A DNA stretch of 17,719 nucleotides from Bacteroidia bacterium (GTDB lineage: Bacteria; Bacteroidota; Bacteroidia; Bacteroidales; GCA-2748055), in assembly GCA_030596245.1 (NCBI GenBank), contig JAUVKN010000045.1:1-17719 (forward strand), given 5' to 3'. The position numbers and the translations under genes are program-made. Positions 1 to 6,402 of the stretch are shown in pieces (positions within the stretch are counted from its first letter, which is position 1; every line of letters begins with the position of its first letter). The notes beneath the pieces were generated by a model that saw only the letters and a list, made by a program, of their open reading frames with translations, was not told the origin of the DNA and ran no database searches.

Positions 1-1602
1 GATCTTATGATAGCGCAAGTGGGAGAGATCCAGTTCCTTGCTGTCCTCCTCGGTTCCCATTTTTACCCCCAGGGCAGTGAATATGTTCTTAATCTCTTCG
101 TTCTCATAAATCTTATACACCATTGCTTTCTCCACATTCAGTATCTTTCCACGAAGGGGCATAATGGCCTGGAAAGCCCTGTCCCTTCCCTGCTTGGCCG
201 TACCTCCCGCGGAATCACCCTCCACAAGGTATATTTCTGTCAATGCCGGATCCTTTTCAGAACAGTCGGCCAGTTTACCAGGCAATCCTGCTCCTGAAAG
301 CACATTCTTGCGTTGCACCAGCTCCCTGGCCTTCCTGGCTGCATGCCTGGCCTGCGCGGCAAGAATCACCTTTGAAACAATTTGACGGGCATCCTTGGGG
401 TGCTCCTCCAGATAGTGTGCCAGTTCTGAACTGACCGCCTGGTCCACAATACCCATGATATCTGAGTTCCCCAGCTTAGTTTTGGTCTGGCCCTCGAACT
501 GGGGTTCAGCCACTTTAATAGATATGATAGCGGTTAGCCCCTCCCTGAAGTCATCTCCACTGATATCAAATTTTAGTTTGGCAAGCATGCCTGACCTGTC
601 CGCATAACTTTTCAATGTGCGGGTAAGTCCCCTGCGGAAACCTGAAAGGTGTGTACCCCCTTCGATGGTATTGATATTGTTAACATAGGTATGAACATTC
701 TCTGAAAAAGAGGTATTGTATTGAAGAGCAATCTCCACCGGAACACCACTCTTTACTGTTTCAATATGGACTGAATCTTCAATCAGTTTCTCCCTGGTTG
801 CATCCAGAAAGGCAACAAACTCCTTCAATCCCTCTTCCGAGTAGAAATTGTCATGACGGAATCCGTTTTCACTGCCATCTCCATTGCCTTCTCCATTTTC
901 TTCTCTGTTGCCATTGCCATTGCCATTCTCCTCCTTTTCACGCAGATCCTTAATGTTCAAACGAATACCTTTGTTAAGAAATGCCAGTTCCCTTAATCGT
1001 GAGGCGAGTATCTCATATTTATACTCGGTCATGGTAAATATGGTGTCATCAGGCTTAAATGTCACGATGGTACCTGTCTTATCAGTAGTTCCCACCTCCT
1101 TAACCGGACCATCCGGGATCCCCTTCTGGTAGGTTTGCACATATACTTTTCCATCCCTGTGCACCTCAGCCTTCAGGGTCTCAGAAAGTCCATTCACTAC
1201 GGATACACCCACGCCATGCAATCCACCTGACACTTTATAAGATTCCTTGTCAAATTTACCACCCGCATGAAGCACGGTCATCACCACTTCAAGGGCAGAC
1301 TTCCCCTCCTTCTCATGAATATCGATGGGAATACCACGGCCGTCATCTACCACAGTAATTGAATTATCTTCATTGATGGTCACATCAATTTGATTGCAAT
1401 ACCCGGCGAGGGCTTCATCAATGGAGTTGTCAACCACTTCGTAAACCAGGTGGTGTAATCCTTTCTCACTCAAATCACCAATGTACATGGCAGGCCGCTT
1501 GCGAACCGCTTCCAACCCCTCCAGCACCTGTATGCTGTCTGCAGAATAGTCATTGTTCATTTCTGCACCGTTTGCATCTGTCTTTAACTCTTCACTCATC
1601 AT
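1..1602 (-). CDS. gyrB: DNA gyrase subunit B, C-terminal part cut by window edge
   Basis: This is the ATPase/TOPRIM subunit of DNA gyrase, which with GyrA introduces negative supercoils. About 534 codons are visible and the frame runs off the left end just after L-R-Y-H-K-I, immediately before the expected D-A-D-V-D-G metal site. The GHKL ATPase motifs are clear near the N-terminus: EVVDNSIDEALAGYC, DDGRGIP and the G-G-L-H-G-V-G lid. A transducer segment with YVNNINTIEGGTHLSGF follows, then the TOPRIM motif EGDSAGG near residue 460. The start is one of two adjacent ATGs (1600-1602 or 1597-1599). A purine-rich GGGAGGAG lies about 20 bases upstream, too far for a standard ribosome-binding site. 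An Asn/Gly/Glu-rich tract of about 22 residues, encoded by degenerate hexamers (874-933), interrupts the ATPase/transducer junction. ParE is the alternative, but the MYIGDLSEKGLHHLVYEVVDNS stretch reads as Bacteroidota GyrB. Confidence 0.95.
   Translation of the reverse strand, partial: MMSEELKTDANGAEMNNDYSADSIQVLEGLEAVRKRPAMYIGDLSEKGLHHLVYEVVDNSIDEALAGYCNQIDVTINEDNSITVVDDGRGIPIDIHEKEGKSALEVVMTVLHAGGKFDKESYKVSGGLHGVGVSVVNGLSETLKAEVHRDGKVYVQTYQKGIPDGPVKEVGTTDKTGTIVTFKPDDTIFTMTEYKYEILASRLRELAFLNKGIRLNIKDLREKEENGNGNGNREENGEGNGDGSENGFRHDNFYSEEGLKEFVAFLDATREKLIEDSVHIETVKSGVPVEIALQYNTSFSENVHTYVNNINTIEGGTHLSGFRRGLTRTLKSYADRSGMLAKLKFDISGDDFREGLTAIISIKVAEPQFEGQTKTKLGNSDIMGIVDQAVSSELAHYLEEHPKDARQIVSKVILAAQARHAARKARELVQRKNVLSGAGLPGKLADCSEKDPALTEIYLVEGDSAGGTAKQGRDRAFQAIMPLRGKILNVEKAMVYKIYENEEIKNIFTALGVKMGTEEDSKELDLSHLRYHKI
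874..933 (-). repeat. Degenerate hexamer tract in gyrB encoding an Asn-Gly-rich loop
   Basis: Ten consecutive 6-base units can be laid out on the plus strand from 874. Three are exact GCCATT copies (910-927), and the others are variants such as TCCATT and GCCTTC. In gyrB sense they encode alternating N-G, E-N-G and D-G residues. Because the unit is six bases, gain or loss of copies keeps the frame. The tract sits at a variable surface turn before F-Y-S-E-E-G-L, where E. coli GyrB has only a short linker. Confidence 0.75.
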
Positions 1603-1673
1603 ATTTCGCTTTATTGACTCTCCTCCCAGCAAGCTGTGAGGAATCATCGATCCATATATTATTTTCTTTTGTG

Positions 1674-1742
1674 CTCGCTAACCCCGAAGTAGAACTTCGG
1701 GGAACCGAGTTTTTACGAGCTCGACGCAGTCAATGCGCGAGC
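1674..1742. repeat. REP-like element of two adjacent hairpins
   Basis: Hairpin 1 (1674-1709) has a perfect 8-bp stem, CCCCGAAG/CTTCGGGG, with a 5-base loop, closed at its base by CTCG/CGAG. Hairpin 2 (1719-1742) pairs GCTCG-CGCA with TGCG-CGAGC around a GTCAA loop, with one unpaired A at 1724. Both hairpins have the same G-C-T-C-G/C-G-A-G-C base, so they look like two related palindromic units in tandem. It lies in the gyrB leader. The paired arrangement resembles REP/BIME elements spread by RAYT transposases, but only one copy is visible in this window, so family membership is inference. Confidence 0.5.
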
Positions 1743-1925
1743 GGAATTCAATAATTTAGATACTACTCAAAACTCATGTAACACGACACTCAAAGGTCCT
1801 TTTCAAGTCTAATAAATTGTTGTGATTCTGTTCCCCTCGATAAACCTGTCAAAGGTTCTCTTTCCGCTTCTATTTTTAATTGGAAATAAAATTTTTAAAC
1901 ACCTATTTATCAGCCATTTAAATAT

Positions 1926-1933
1926 CAAACTTA
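1926..1933 (-). promoter_or_regulatory. Possible -7 promoter element for gyrB
   Basis: On the minus strand this reads TAAGTTTG, a full match to the Bacteroidota primary-sigma -7 consensus TAnnTTTG. No clear -33 TTG is seen at the expected distance upstream. If used, it would give a gyrB leader of about 320 bases that includes both REP-like hairpins. Confidence 0.25.
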
Positions 1934-1951
1934 AGCTCCTCTATGGTTCTC

Positions 1952-1980
1952 GTAAAATTAGCGAAAATATTTCGTTTTAC
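1952..1980. repeat. AT-rich inverted repeat, possible transcript-end hairpin
   Basis: The arms GTAAAA (1952-1957) and TTTTAC (1975-1980) enclose a second pair, CGAAA (1962-1966) and TTTCG (1970-1974), with a 3-base loop and a 4-base one-sided bulge. It lies about 60 bases beyond the AlkD-like stop codon. It could stabilise the 3' end of the cassette transcript, or be a protein-binding palindrome in the gyrB promoter region. There is no strong T-run, so it is not a classic terminator. Confidence 0.35.
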
Positions 1981-2011
1981 AATGCATTAAACCCCCTGAA
2001 AATCAGCGAAG

Positions 2012-2036
2012 TTATTAACAGAAAAGGTGTGGAAAA
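2012..2036. promoter_or_regulatory. Two near-consensus DnaA boxes in inverted orientation
   Basis: TTATTAACA (2012-2020, plus strand) and TTTTCCACA (minus strand, 2028-2036) each differ by one base from TTATNCACA. They face each other across 7 bases in the AT-rich region upstream of gyrB. Two sites are too few to call an origin; DnaA-responsive control of gyrB is the more modest reading. Confidence 0.25.
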
Positions 2037-2042
2037 TTACGG

Positions 2043-2771
2043 TTAGTTCTTGGTGCCAAAATCGAGCTTATGGGTCACCTCCTTCACCACCCTTCGGGCC
2101 AATCGGGGCTCATGCAATTCCATGAAATCCACCACTGCATCCCGATCCCGTTTTGAAAGCTCCCGCAATGCCCATGAAAGGGCTTTCTGGATCATATCCT
2201 GACGTTCATCTACCACCCTTTCGCAAACCCTAATGGTACGGGGAGTATCTCCGGTGCCACCCCGGGATTTCAGGTTCAGGGCAACCGTGGAAACCACAGC
2301 TCTCCTGCGCTCCCAGTGATTGTCCGATTCCAGCAGCCGGTCAATATCACGATCCTGTACCACCCCTTTTCCCCACAATACACCATAAATACCAACAGTA
2401 TAATGATCTACCGAAGCCCAGTTATCCAGGTTTTTGCCCAAGTCAGTCAGGTCCTCATATTGCAGCGCGTTAAGAAGACTTTTATCCCTGCCAATCATCT
2501 CAAAGGCAAGTACCTGACATTCAAATATATCTACAGCGACAAGCCTCTTACAAAGATCGATCCACTCTCGTGGGTGCCAATCCGGGTAACTGCTCTTCAG
2601 CTCTTTGATGACTACTTTCAGGTTCGGATTGGTCACACCCATCACCTTCATGGAGGTGGGGAAATAGGTTTTTGACTTTTCCACCCGCCTGGGATCACTG
2701 AGATCCTCAAATGCAGCAACAATATCTTGTACAATAACTTGGATATCCATGGTGATAGCTTTATATGTCAT
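2043..2771 (-). CDS. AlkD-like HEAT-repeat DNA alkylation repair glycosylase
   Basis: The protein belongs to the AlkC/AlkD family of HEAT-like-repeat DNA glycosylases, which excise N3- and N7-alkylpurines. All key AlkD positions can be read: N-W-x-x-V-D in the middle (W118 and D122 in this 242-aa form, matching W109 and catalytic D113 of Bacillus cereus AlkD), W-x-R-R about 30 residues later (R148 region), and K-A-L-S-W-A-L-R (W187 region). The size fits the family. No strong ribosome-binding site chooses the start: ATG 2771 overlaps the upstream TOPRIM-like gene by 11 bases, ATG 2750 would leave a short gap, and the frame extends back to 2795. Overlap and order suggest translational coupling to the ATPase/TOPRIM pair, so it is either a repair enzyme carried along or the third effector of that cassette. 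The glycosylase call is firm; its role in this context is inferred. Confidence 0.85.
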   Translation of the reverse strand: MTYKAITMDIQVIVQDIVAAFEDLSDPRRVEKSKTYFPTSMKVMGVTNPNLKVVIKELKSSYPDWHPREWIDLCKRLVAVDIFECQVLAFEMIGRDKSLLNALQYEDLTDLGKNLDNWASVDHYTVGIYGVLWGKGVVQDRDIDRLLESDNHWERRRAVVSTVALNLKSRGGTGDTPRTIRVCERVVDERQDMIQKALSWALRELSKRDRDAVVDFMELHEPRLARRVVKEVTHKLDFGTKN

Positions 2772-3474
2772 CTTTGAAGAAATGCTCCAGGCCATCTATA
2801 AATTTCCCAATGCTGGTCATCTTCTCTGCCAGACCATGGGTGAAGTACTGAAAATCCAGCTTGCTGACCACTGCATTGAGCCGGTCCCGCTTCTTGGTAT
2901 AGTCATGACCCGCTAATTGGTATACAGCTTTCATATCAATGGATGGATGGTCCCGCTCCTCCATATTTTCTATTCTGGGATTAAATCCCAGCTGCTTCTC
3001 AATGAAATCAGGAGTCAGTTTTCTGGATACTTTCTTCAGGTGTTTATATTCCCCCAGGAACCACGCTTCAGTCTCCATAATGGCCAGGTAAATGCATGTT
3101 CTGGCCCTCTTCTGAGGTAACTTGTGGTTCAAACCCCGAAGCAACTTAGATACATCCTCCCGTTCAATATTTGGATAGACATCCCGCAAACCTATGATCA
3201 TTGTATATCCGTTGGCTACCAGCTTATCCCTTCGAGCCATCAGGTAGCTTTTCACATTGGTCTCACCACCGCAGTCGTAAATGAGTACGTAATAATCCGT
3301 TCGATGATCCACATGAGCAGCCCGCATCACCGTAAATGACATTCGTACATTGTGTCCTCCGGTGATCTTCACGGTTTGGATTGCGATCCTGTTCCGGTCC
3401 AGTACGGCTTGCAGCATTTGCCTGACCAGTATCTGTTCGGTGAGCCCTTCAACGAATATGGCAAGCCTCTTCAT
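2761..3474 (-). CDS. TOPRIM/DUF4276-like protein, partner of the adjacent ATPase
   Basis: The 237-aa protein has the outline of DUF4276/OLD-type TOPRIM proteins: a strand ending in V-E-G-L-T-E near the N-terminus (E9, E13), a hydrophobic strand ending in an acidic position (V-L-I-Y-D, D67), a second strand with D98, and the M-E-T-E-A-W-F-L signature (134-140) typical of DUF4276 (family recalled, not searched). These acidic residues would bind Mg2+ in a nuclease active site. No signal peptide or membrane segment is seen, so it is cytoplasmic. Its ATG overlaps the ATPase stop in an ATGA (3471-3474), showing translational coupling. By analogy with the OLD and PARIS (AriA/AriB) systems, the ATPase would hold or activate this subunit as effector. 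The TOPRIM assignment is moderately sure; nuclease activity and substrate are unknown. Confidence 0.7.
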   Translation of the reverse strand: MKRLAIFVEGLTEQILVRQMLQAVLDRNRIAIQTVKITGGHNVRMSFTVMRAAHVDHRTDYYVLIYDCGGETNVKSYLMARRDKLVANGYTMIIGLRDVYPNIEREDVSKLLRGLNHKLPQKRARTCIYLAIMETEAWFLGEYKHLKKVSRKLTPDFIEKQLGFNPRIENMEERDHPSIDMKAVYQLAGHDYTKKRDRLNAVVSKLDFQYFTHGLAEKMTSIGKFIDGLEHFFKDDI

Positions 3475-4649
3475 TCTGCCGTGTCCTCTGCCGTATCCTC
3501 TCCCAATTCTTCATCCTTTAATCCGGATCTGAAGAACTCACTGGCATAGAAATCAAAATTATTAAGACCGGTAAATTTAAACTCCTCGAAAATCTCCGGG
3601 GAGTTCTCATAGTTATAAAGACTGATCTTGTTCCCTTCCCGCATAATTACTGCCCAGTTTTCAATATCCACCGCGTTCATGATGAATGAATCATTGGTGG
3701 ACATGATCATTTGGATCCCGGCCTCTTTGGCTTTCCCAATCAACAATTGTACAAGTTGCCTGGCCCGGCCGAAATCAAGTCCCTCCCCTATATCATCGAT
3801 GATCACAAATCCCTTATGGCCGCACAAGATGTAGTAATTGACCTGTACCAGTACCGAAAACGCCCTGAACATCCCCTGGGACATATCTCGCTGAGTGACC
3901 TGTTTTTCCAGCCCGGCCTCGGTAGTATATACAGCGTACCGGTCCTGGCTCACATCACTGAATCTTTCAGAAAAATGAATAATCCCAAAGTCTTCCAGGT
4001 CATAACTGATCTCACGCATATCTTTCAAAATCTGCTCCCTGAATCCCGGGTATTCCTCTCCTGCTATGGTAATCACAGGTACCAGGGAGTTATTCGTAAT
4101 GCTCCAATCAATCTCTTTGGCTTCGAAAGCTGACTTCAAAGCATACCTGCTCTTGCCCAGGTCACCGCTAAAATCAAACCTGCGCAGACTGATGGCCCAT
4201 CCATGGATGATCTCAATGAAAGGATGCTGTAACCTGTCCCGTTTTGCATAACAAGCCAACTGGTCATGGGGAATCTCAAACTCCAGGAAAAGTGAGCCCG
4301 GGGTTGATTCGTATTTGATGACCCCGTTTCCGCCTTCACCTCTTTCAAGCACCAGCTCATCACCCACATAGAGGCGCTCCATCTGGATGGTTTCCAGGTC
4401 ATATTCCAGCTCATACTTCATTAGATTTTCGCTGTTTCTGAAAAGCAATTCATAGCAGACCGGCCCGGTGGCGCTGGTACCATTTCCCTGAAGCATACTG
4501 ACAAGGTCGGAGAGGGCATTCAGGGTCCGTGTCTTGCCACTTGAATTTTTCCCTACCATCAGGTTGATCTCTCCCAGGCTCACATGATCAATGAACCATT
4601 CGATCTTCTTCCCGGCATTCTCGCGAAAGGTGAATTTGCGTAGGTACAT
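3471..4649 (-). CDS. ABC/AAA-type ATPase, OLD/PARIS-like sensor subunit
   Basis: This 392-aa P-loop ATPase has a split ABC-like fold of the AAA_15/AAA_21 (OLD, RecF/SMC-like) type. Walker A is GKNSSGKT (33-40), followed by a long beta-rich middle region, a signature-like M-S-Q-G (256-259), Walker B F-V-I-I-D-D (281-286) and the final S-T-N-D (317-320). Two catalytic positions are unusual: the Glu expected after the Walker B Asp is Asp, and the switch His is Asn. The C-terminus ends in a duplicated E-D-T-A. There is no TOPRIM domain in the same chain; it is supplied by the next gene, overlapping by 4 bases. No membrane segment is seen. It starts 65 bases after the barrel gene and has a palindrome in its leader (4670-4690). 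DNA repair or phage defence are both possible; gene pairing favours defence. Confidence 0.75.
   Translation of the reverse strand: MYLRKFTFRENAGKKIEWFIDHVSLGEINLMVGKNSSGKTRTLNALSDLVSMLQGNGTSATGPVCYELLFRNSENLMKYELEYDLETIQMERLYVGDELVLERGEGGNGVIKYESTPGSLFLEFEIPHDQLACYAKRDRLQHPFIEIIHGWAISLRRFDFSGDLGKSRYALKSAFEAKEIDWSITNNSLVPVITIAGEEYPGFREQILKDMREISYDLEDFGIIHFSERFSDVSQDRYAVYTTEAGLEKQVTQRDMSQGMFRAFSVLVQVNYYILCGHKGFVIIDDIGEGLDFGRARQLVQLLIGKAKEAGIQMIMSTNDSFIMNAVDIENWAVIMREGNKISLYNYENSPEIFEEFKFTGLNNFDFYASEFFRSGLKDEELGEDTAEDTAE
3475..3498 (-). repeat. 12-base tandem duplication at the ATPase 3' end
   Basis: Two 12-base units, TCTGCCGTGTCC and TCTGCCGTATCC on the plus strand, lie end to end and differ at one base. 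They encode the repeated E-D-T-A of the ATPase tail and stop one base short of the TOPRIM-like start codon. Confidence 0.7.
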
Positions 4650-4669
4650 GTAATATAAGTTAGTGGTAT

Positions 4670-4690
4670 TTGGTTAGTAAAGATAACCAA
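4670..4690. promoter_or_regulatory. Perfect 7-bp palindrome upstream of the ATPase gene
   Basis: TTGGTTA (4670-4676) and TAACCAA (4684-4690) form a perfect inverted repeat around a 7-base spacer. It lies about 20 bases before the ATPase ATG, within the only gap (65 bases) between the barrel gene and the cassette. It could be an operator or a leader hairpin. A weaker AATCC/GGATT palindrome (4702-4716) overlaps the barrel stop codon. No convincing TAnnTTTG promoter was found in this gap. Confidence 0.35.
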
Positions 4691-4714
4691 TAACCCCTAA
4701 CAATCCCGAAAGGA

Positions 4715-6394
4715 TTAGAGAGCGTAAGTCAGCCCAAGCATTGCCCTGAACCTGTAGGATGGATAATTGTGGTATAGGTAGTATTTCTGCGCTGCAAGGT
4801 TGTTAAAGCGTGCCCAGAAAGAGAGCAGTTTGCTGTAACGGTACTCAAGACCCAGATTTGCATCAATGGTCAGGGGAAGGGTCTCTTCCAGGATTGGATT
4901 GAAATTTTCGTAGTACCGTGAACCAATGGCAGATATCCCTACATTTACCAGGATCTTATCACTTATGTTATAACGGGCCAGCAGCGACAGGTCAAATGCG
5001 GGTTTGTTCCATGGTTGATCTTCACGGACCAGTGTATAGTTGTAGTAGTTTCCCTGCAGGAAGAGCTTCCACGAATCGGTGGGCCTGACCGAAAACTCAC
5101 CATGCAGGTTGAGCAATGTAATATCATCGTAGACTACCGTAAACTGATTCATCAAAGGATCGCTGTTATCATTTACAAAAAAGTATTGATCGTCGATGAT
5201 GGAATAGCTCCCCTTAAAATTATAAGCCACTGCATCTGAGAATCGTCCTTTTAACCCGGCATATCCGATCAGCTTGTGACTGGTGGGAAGTAGTGAAAGT
5301 CCCGGTACCACATATGGGTTCTCCTCCACCGTTTTACGGAAGTTGTTGGATTCCAGATAGCCATCTACCCCGAAATAGGGAACGATCACCTCCTTCACAA
5401 TGTTGAACTGGAAGGAAGCTTTCGGATAGAAATGCGGGGTGAAAACCCCATCCCGGACCTCACCATAGGCATTGACTCCTGCTGTAAACCTCCACTCAGC
5501 CGAGCTTTTTGCAACATGAGGATTGAGCCAGAACATGGTATGAGTATCCATCACCGTGTCCCAATCCGGGTAATGGCCGTAAAAAGCTCCCCCGGCATCA
5601 CCGGCAATATCTACAACACTTAATCTTTTATTGAAGGTAAACTTGCCCTCGGCTCCATGTTCCATCTGGTCAAACTGGTGCGTAAAAAAGTAGTAATCAA
5701 GAGATGCATCATAATTAAAATGGAAGGAATCGGCATGCATGGAGTGCAACCCCAGTCCACCCTCAGCAGTGAAATAGGGATGAACCGCATCTTCCCTGGC
5801 CAGGACCGTATCCAGTGTTGGATCTACTCCATAATGAACATAGGAATTATAACTGGCTCCAACATTGTAATCCAGTACAGCTTTCTTCATAAACCTGCTT
5901 CCATAGATCTCCGCCTGGTTTTCATTAAATCCGGCGGGCGCTTTCAGATCATTTTCCAGTTTCACTTTGCCATTCATGGAATGGTGCTTCAAAGTCAATC
6001 CGAATGTACCATTCCGGGATCTGAGCTGATTGATATTTAATTCGGCAATCGGAGTCAGGTAGTTTCCCATTCCCAGTGTAAGCTGACTCTTGTAGAGCTT
6101 GTTCAAGGGCATCTTCACCATCCTGGCAGCTTTGATGGGTTCCAGCCTGTACTTGCTGTCATACCGTTTCGGAAAGAGCTGGTAGCTAAACTCGGGCAGA
6201 TCATACTCTATTTCCTCTTCCAGGCTGGGAAGTAATTCAATCTTTTGAGCTCCTGACAGGGTAGGTGAATAGGGTTTAACTACCCGCACCTCTTCCTGCT
6301 GTCCCTCCAGCATAATTGGGAAAACGGATGCGACAAAAAGTGCCAATAATATACGTGATGATATTTTTATCTTTTTCATTTCACTCTTTTTCAT
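4715..6394 (-). CDS. Outer-membrane beta-barrel protein (TonB receptor-like, no plug)
   Basis: The 559-aa protein starts with a basic signal peptide (K-K-I-K-I-S-S-R-I-L-L-A-L-F, cleavage near residue 31) and an exported segment rich in Pro and Glu (E-E-V-R-V-V-K-P-Y-S-P-T). From about residue 95 the sequence is a run of alternating aromatic/hydrophobic strands with turns, as expected for a large outer-membrane barrel; the last strand ends R-F-R-A-M-L-G-L-T-Y-A-L. It resembles proteins usually auto-annotated as TonB-dependent receptors in Bacteroidota, but no separate plug domain is evident at the N-terminus and it is shorter than typical receptors. It begins 8 bases after the 1016-aa TPR gene, so the two are very probably one operon and one envelope complex. 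Two in-frame ATGs near the start both leave the signal peptide intact. Substrate unknown. Confidence 0.75.
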   Translation of the reverse strand: MKKSEMKKIKISSRILLALFVASVFPIMLEGQQEEVRVVKPYSPTLSGAQKIELLPSLEEEIEYDLPEFSYQLFPKRYDSKYRLEPIKAARMVKMPLNKLYKSQLTLGMGNYLTPIAELNINQLRSRNGTFGLTLKHHSMNGKVKLENDLKAPAGFNENQAEIYGSRFMKKAVLDYNVGASYNSYVHYGVDPTLDTVLAREDAVHPYFTAEGGLGLHSMHADSFHFNYDASLDYYFFTHQFDQMEHGAEGKFTFNKRLSVVDIAGDAGGAFYGHYPDWDTVMDTHTMFWLNPHVAKSSAEWRFTAGVNAYGEVRDGVFTPHFYPKASFQFNIVKEVIVPYFGVDGYLESNNFRKTVEENPYVVPGLSLLPTSHKLIGYAGLKGRFSDAVAYNFKGSYSIIDDQYFFVNDNSDPLMNQFTVVYDDITLLNLHGEFSVRPTDSWKLFLQGNYYNYTLVREDQPWNKPAFDLSLLARYNISDKILVNVGISAIGSRYYENFNPILEETLPLTIDANLGLEYRYSKLLSFWARFNNLAAQKYYLYHNYPSYRFRAMLGLTYAL

Positions 6395-6402
6395 GTGTAC
6401 TT

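Larger units (their letters stand above)
1603..2042. other. 440-base AT-rich intergenic region upstream of gyrB
   Basis: This lies between the stop of the AlkD-like gene and the gyrB start, so it must hold the gyrB promoter and probably the end of the upstream transcript. No convincing gene is present; the open frames here are low-complexity and rich in Ile, Leu and Lys. From gyrB outward it holds a GC-rich double hairpin (1674-1742), a TAnnTTTG match (1926-1933), an inverted repeat (1952-1980) and two near-consensus DnaA boxes (2012-2036). The GC-rich hairpins stand out sharply from their AT-rich surroundings. Confidence 0.7.

Noticed and set aside
1..1602. ParE (topoisomerase IV subunit B) instead of GyrB.
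   Set aside because: The M-Y-I-G-D, L-H-H-L-V-Y-E-V-V-D-N-S and N-T-I-E-G-G-T-H sequence reads as GyrB, although the C-terminal part that would settle it lies outside the window.
1822..2046. A 74-codon plus-strand open frame in the gap upstream of gyrB.
   Set aside because: Composition is that of AT-rich non-coding DNA (Ile, Leu, Lys, Asn), it runs through the inverted repeat, and no family is recognisable.
4702..4716. AATCC/GGATT hairpin at the barrel stop as a terminator.
   Set aside because: The stem is only 5 bp and no T-run follows on the minus strand, so termination cannot be supported; read-through into the ATPase cassette remains possible.
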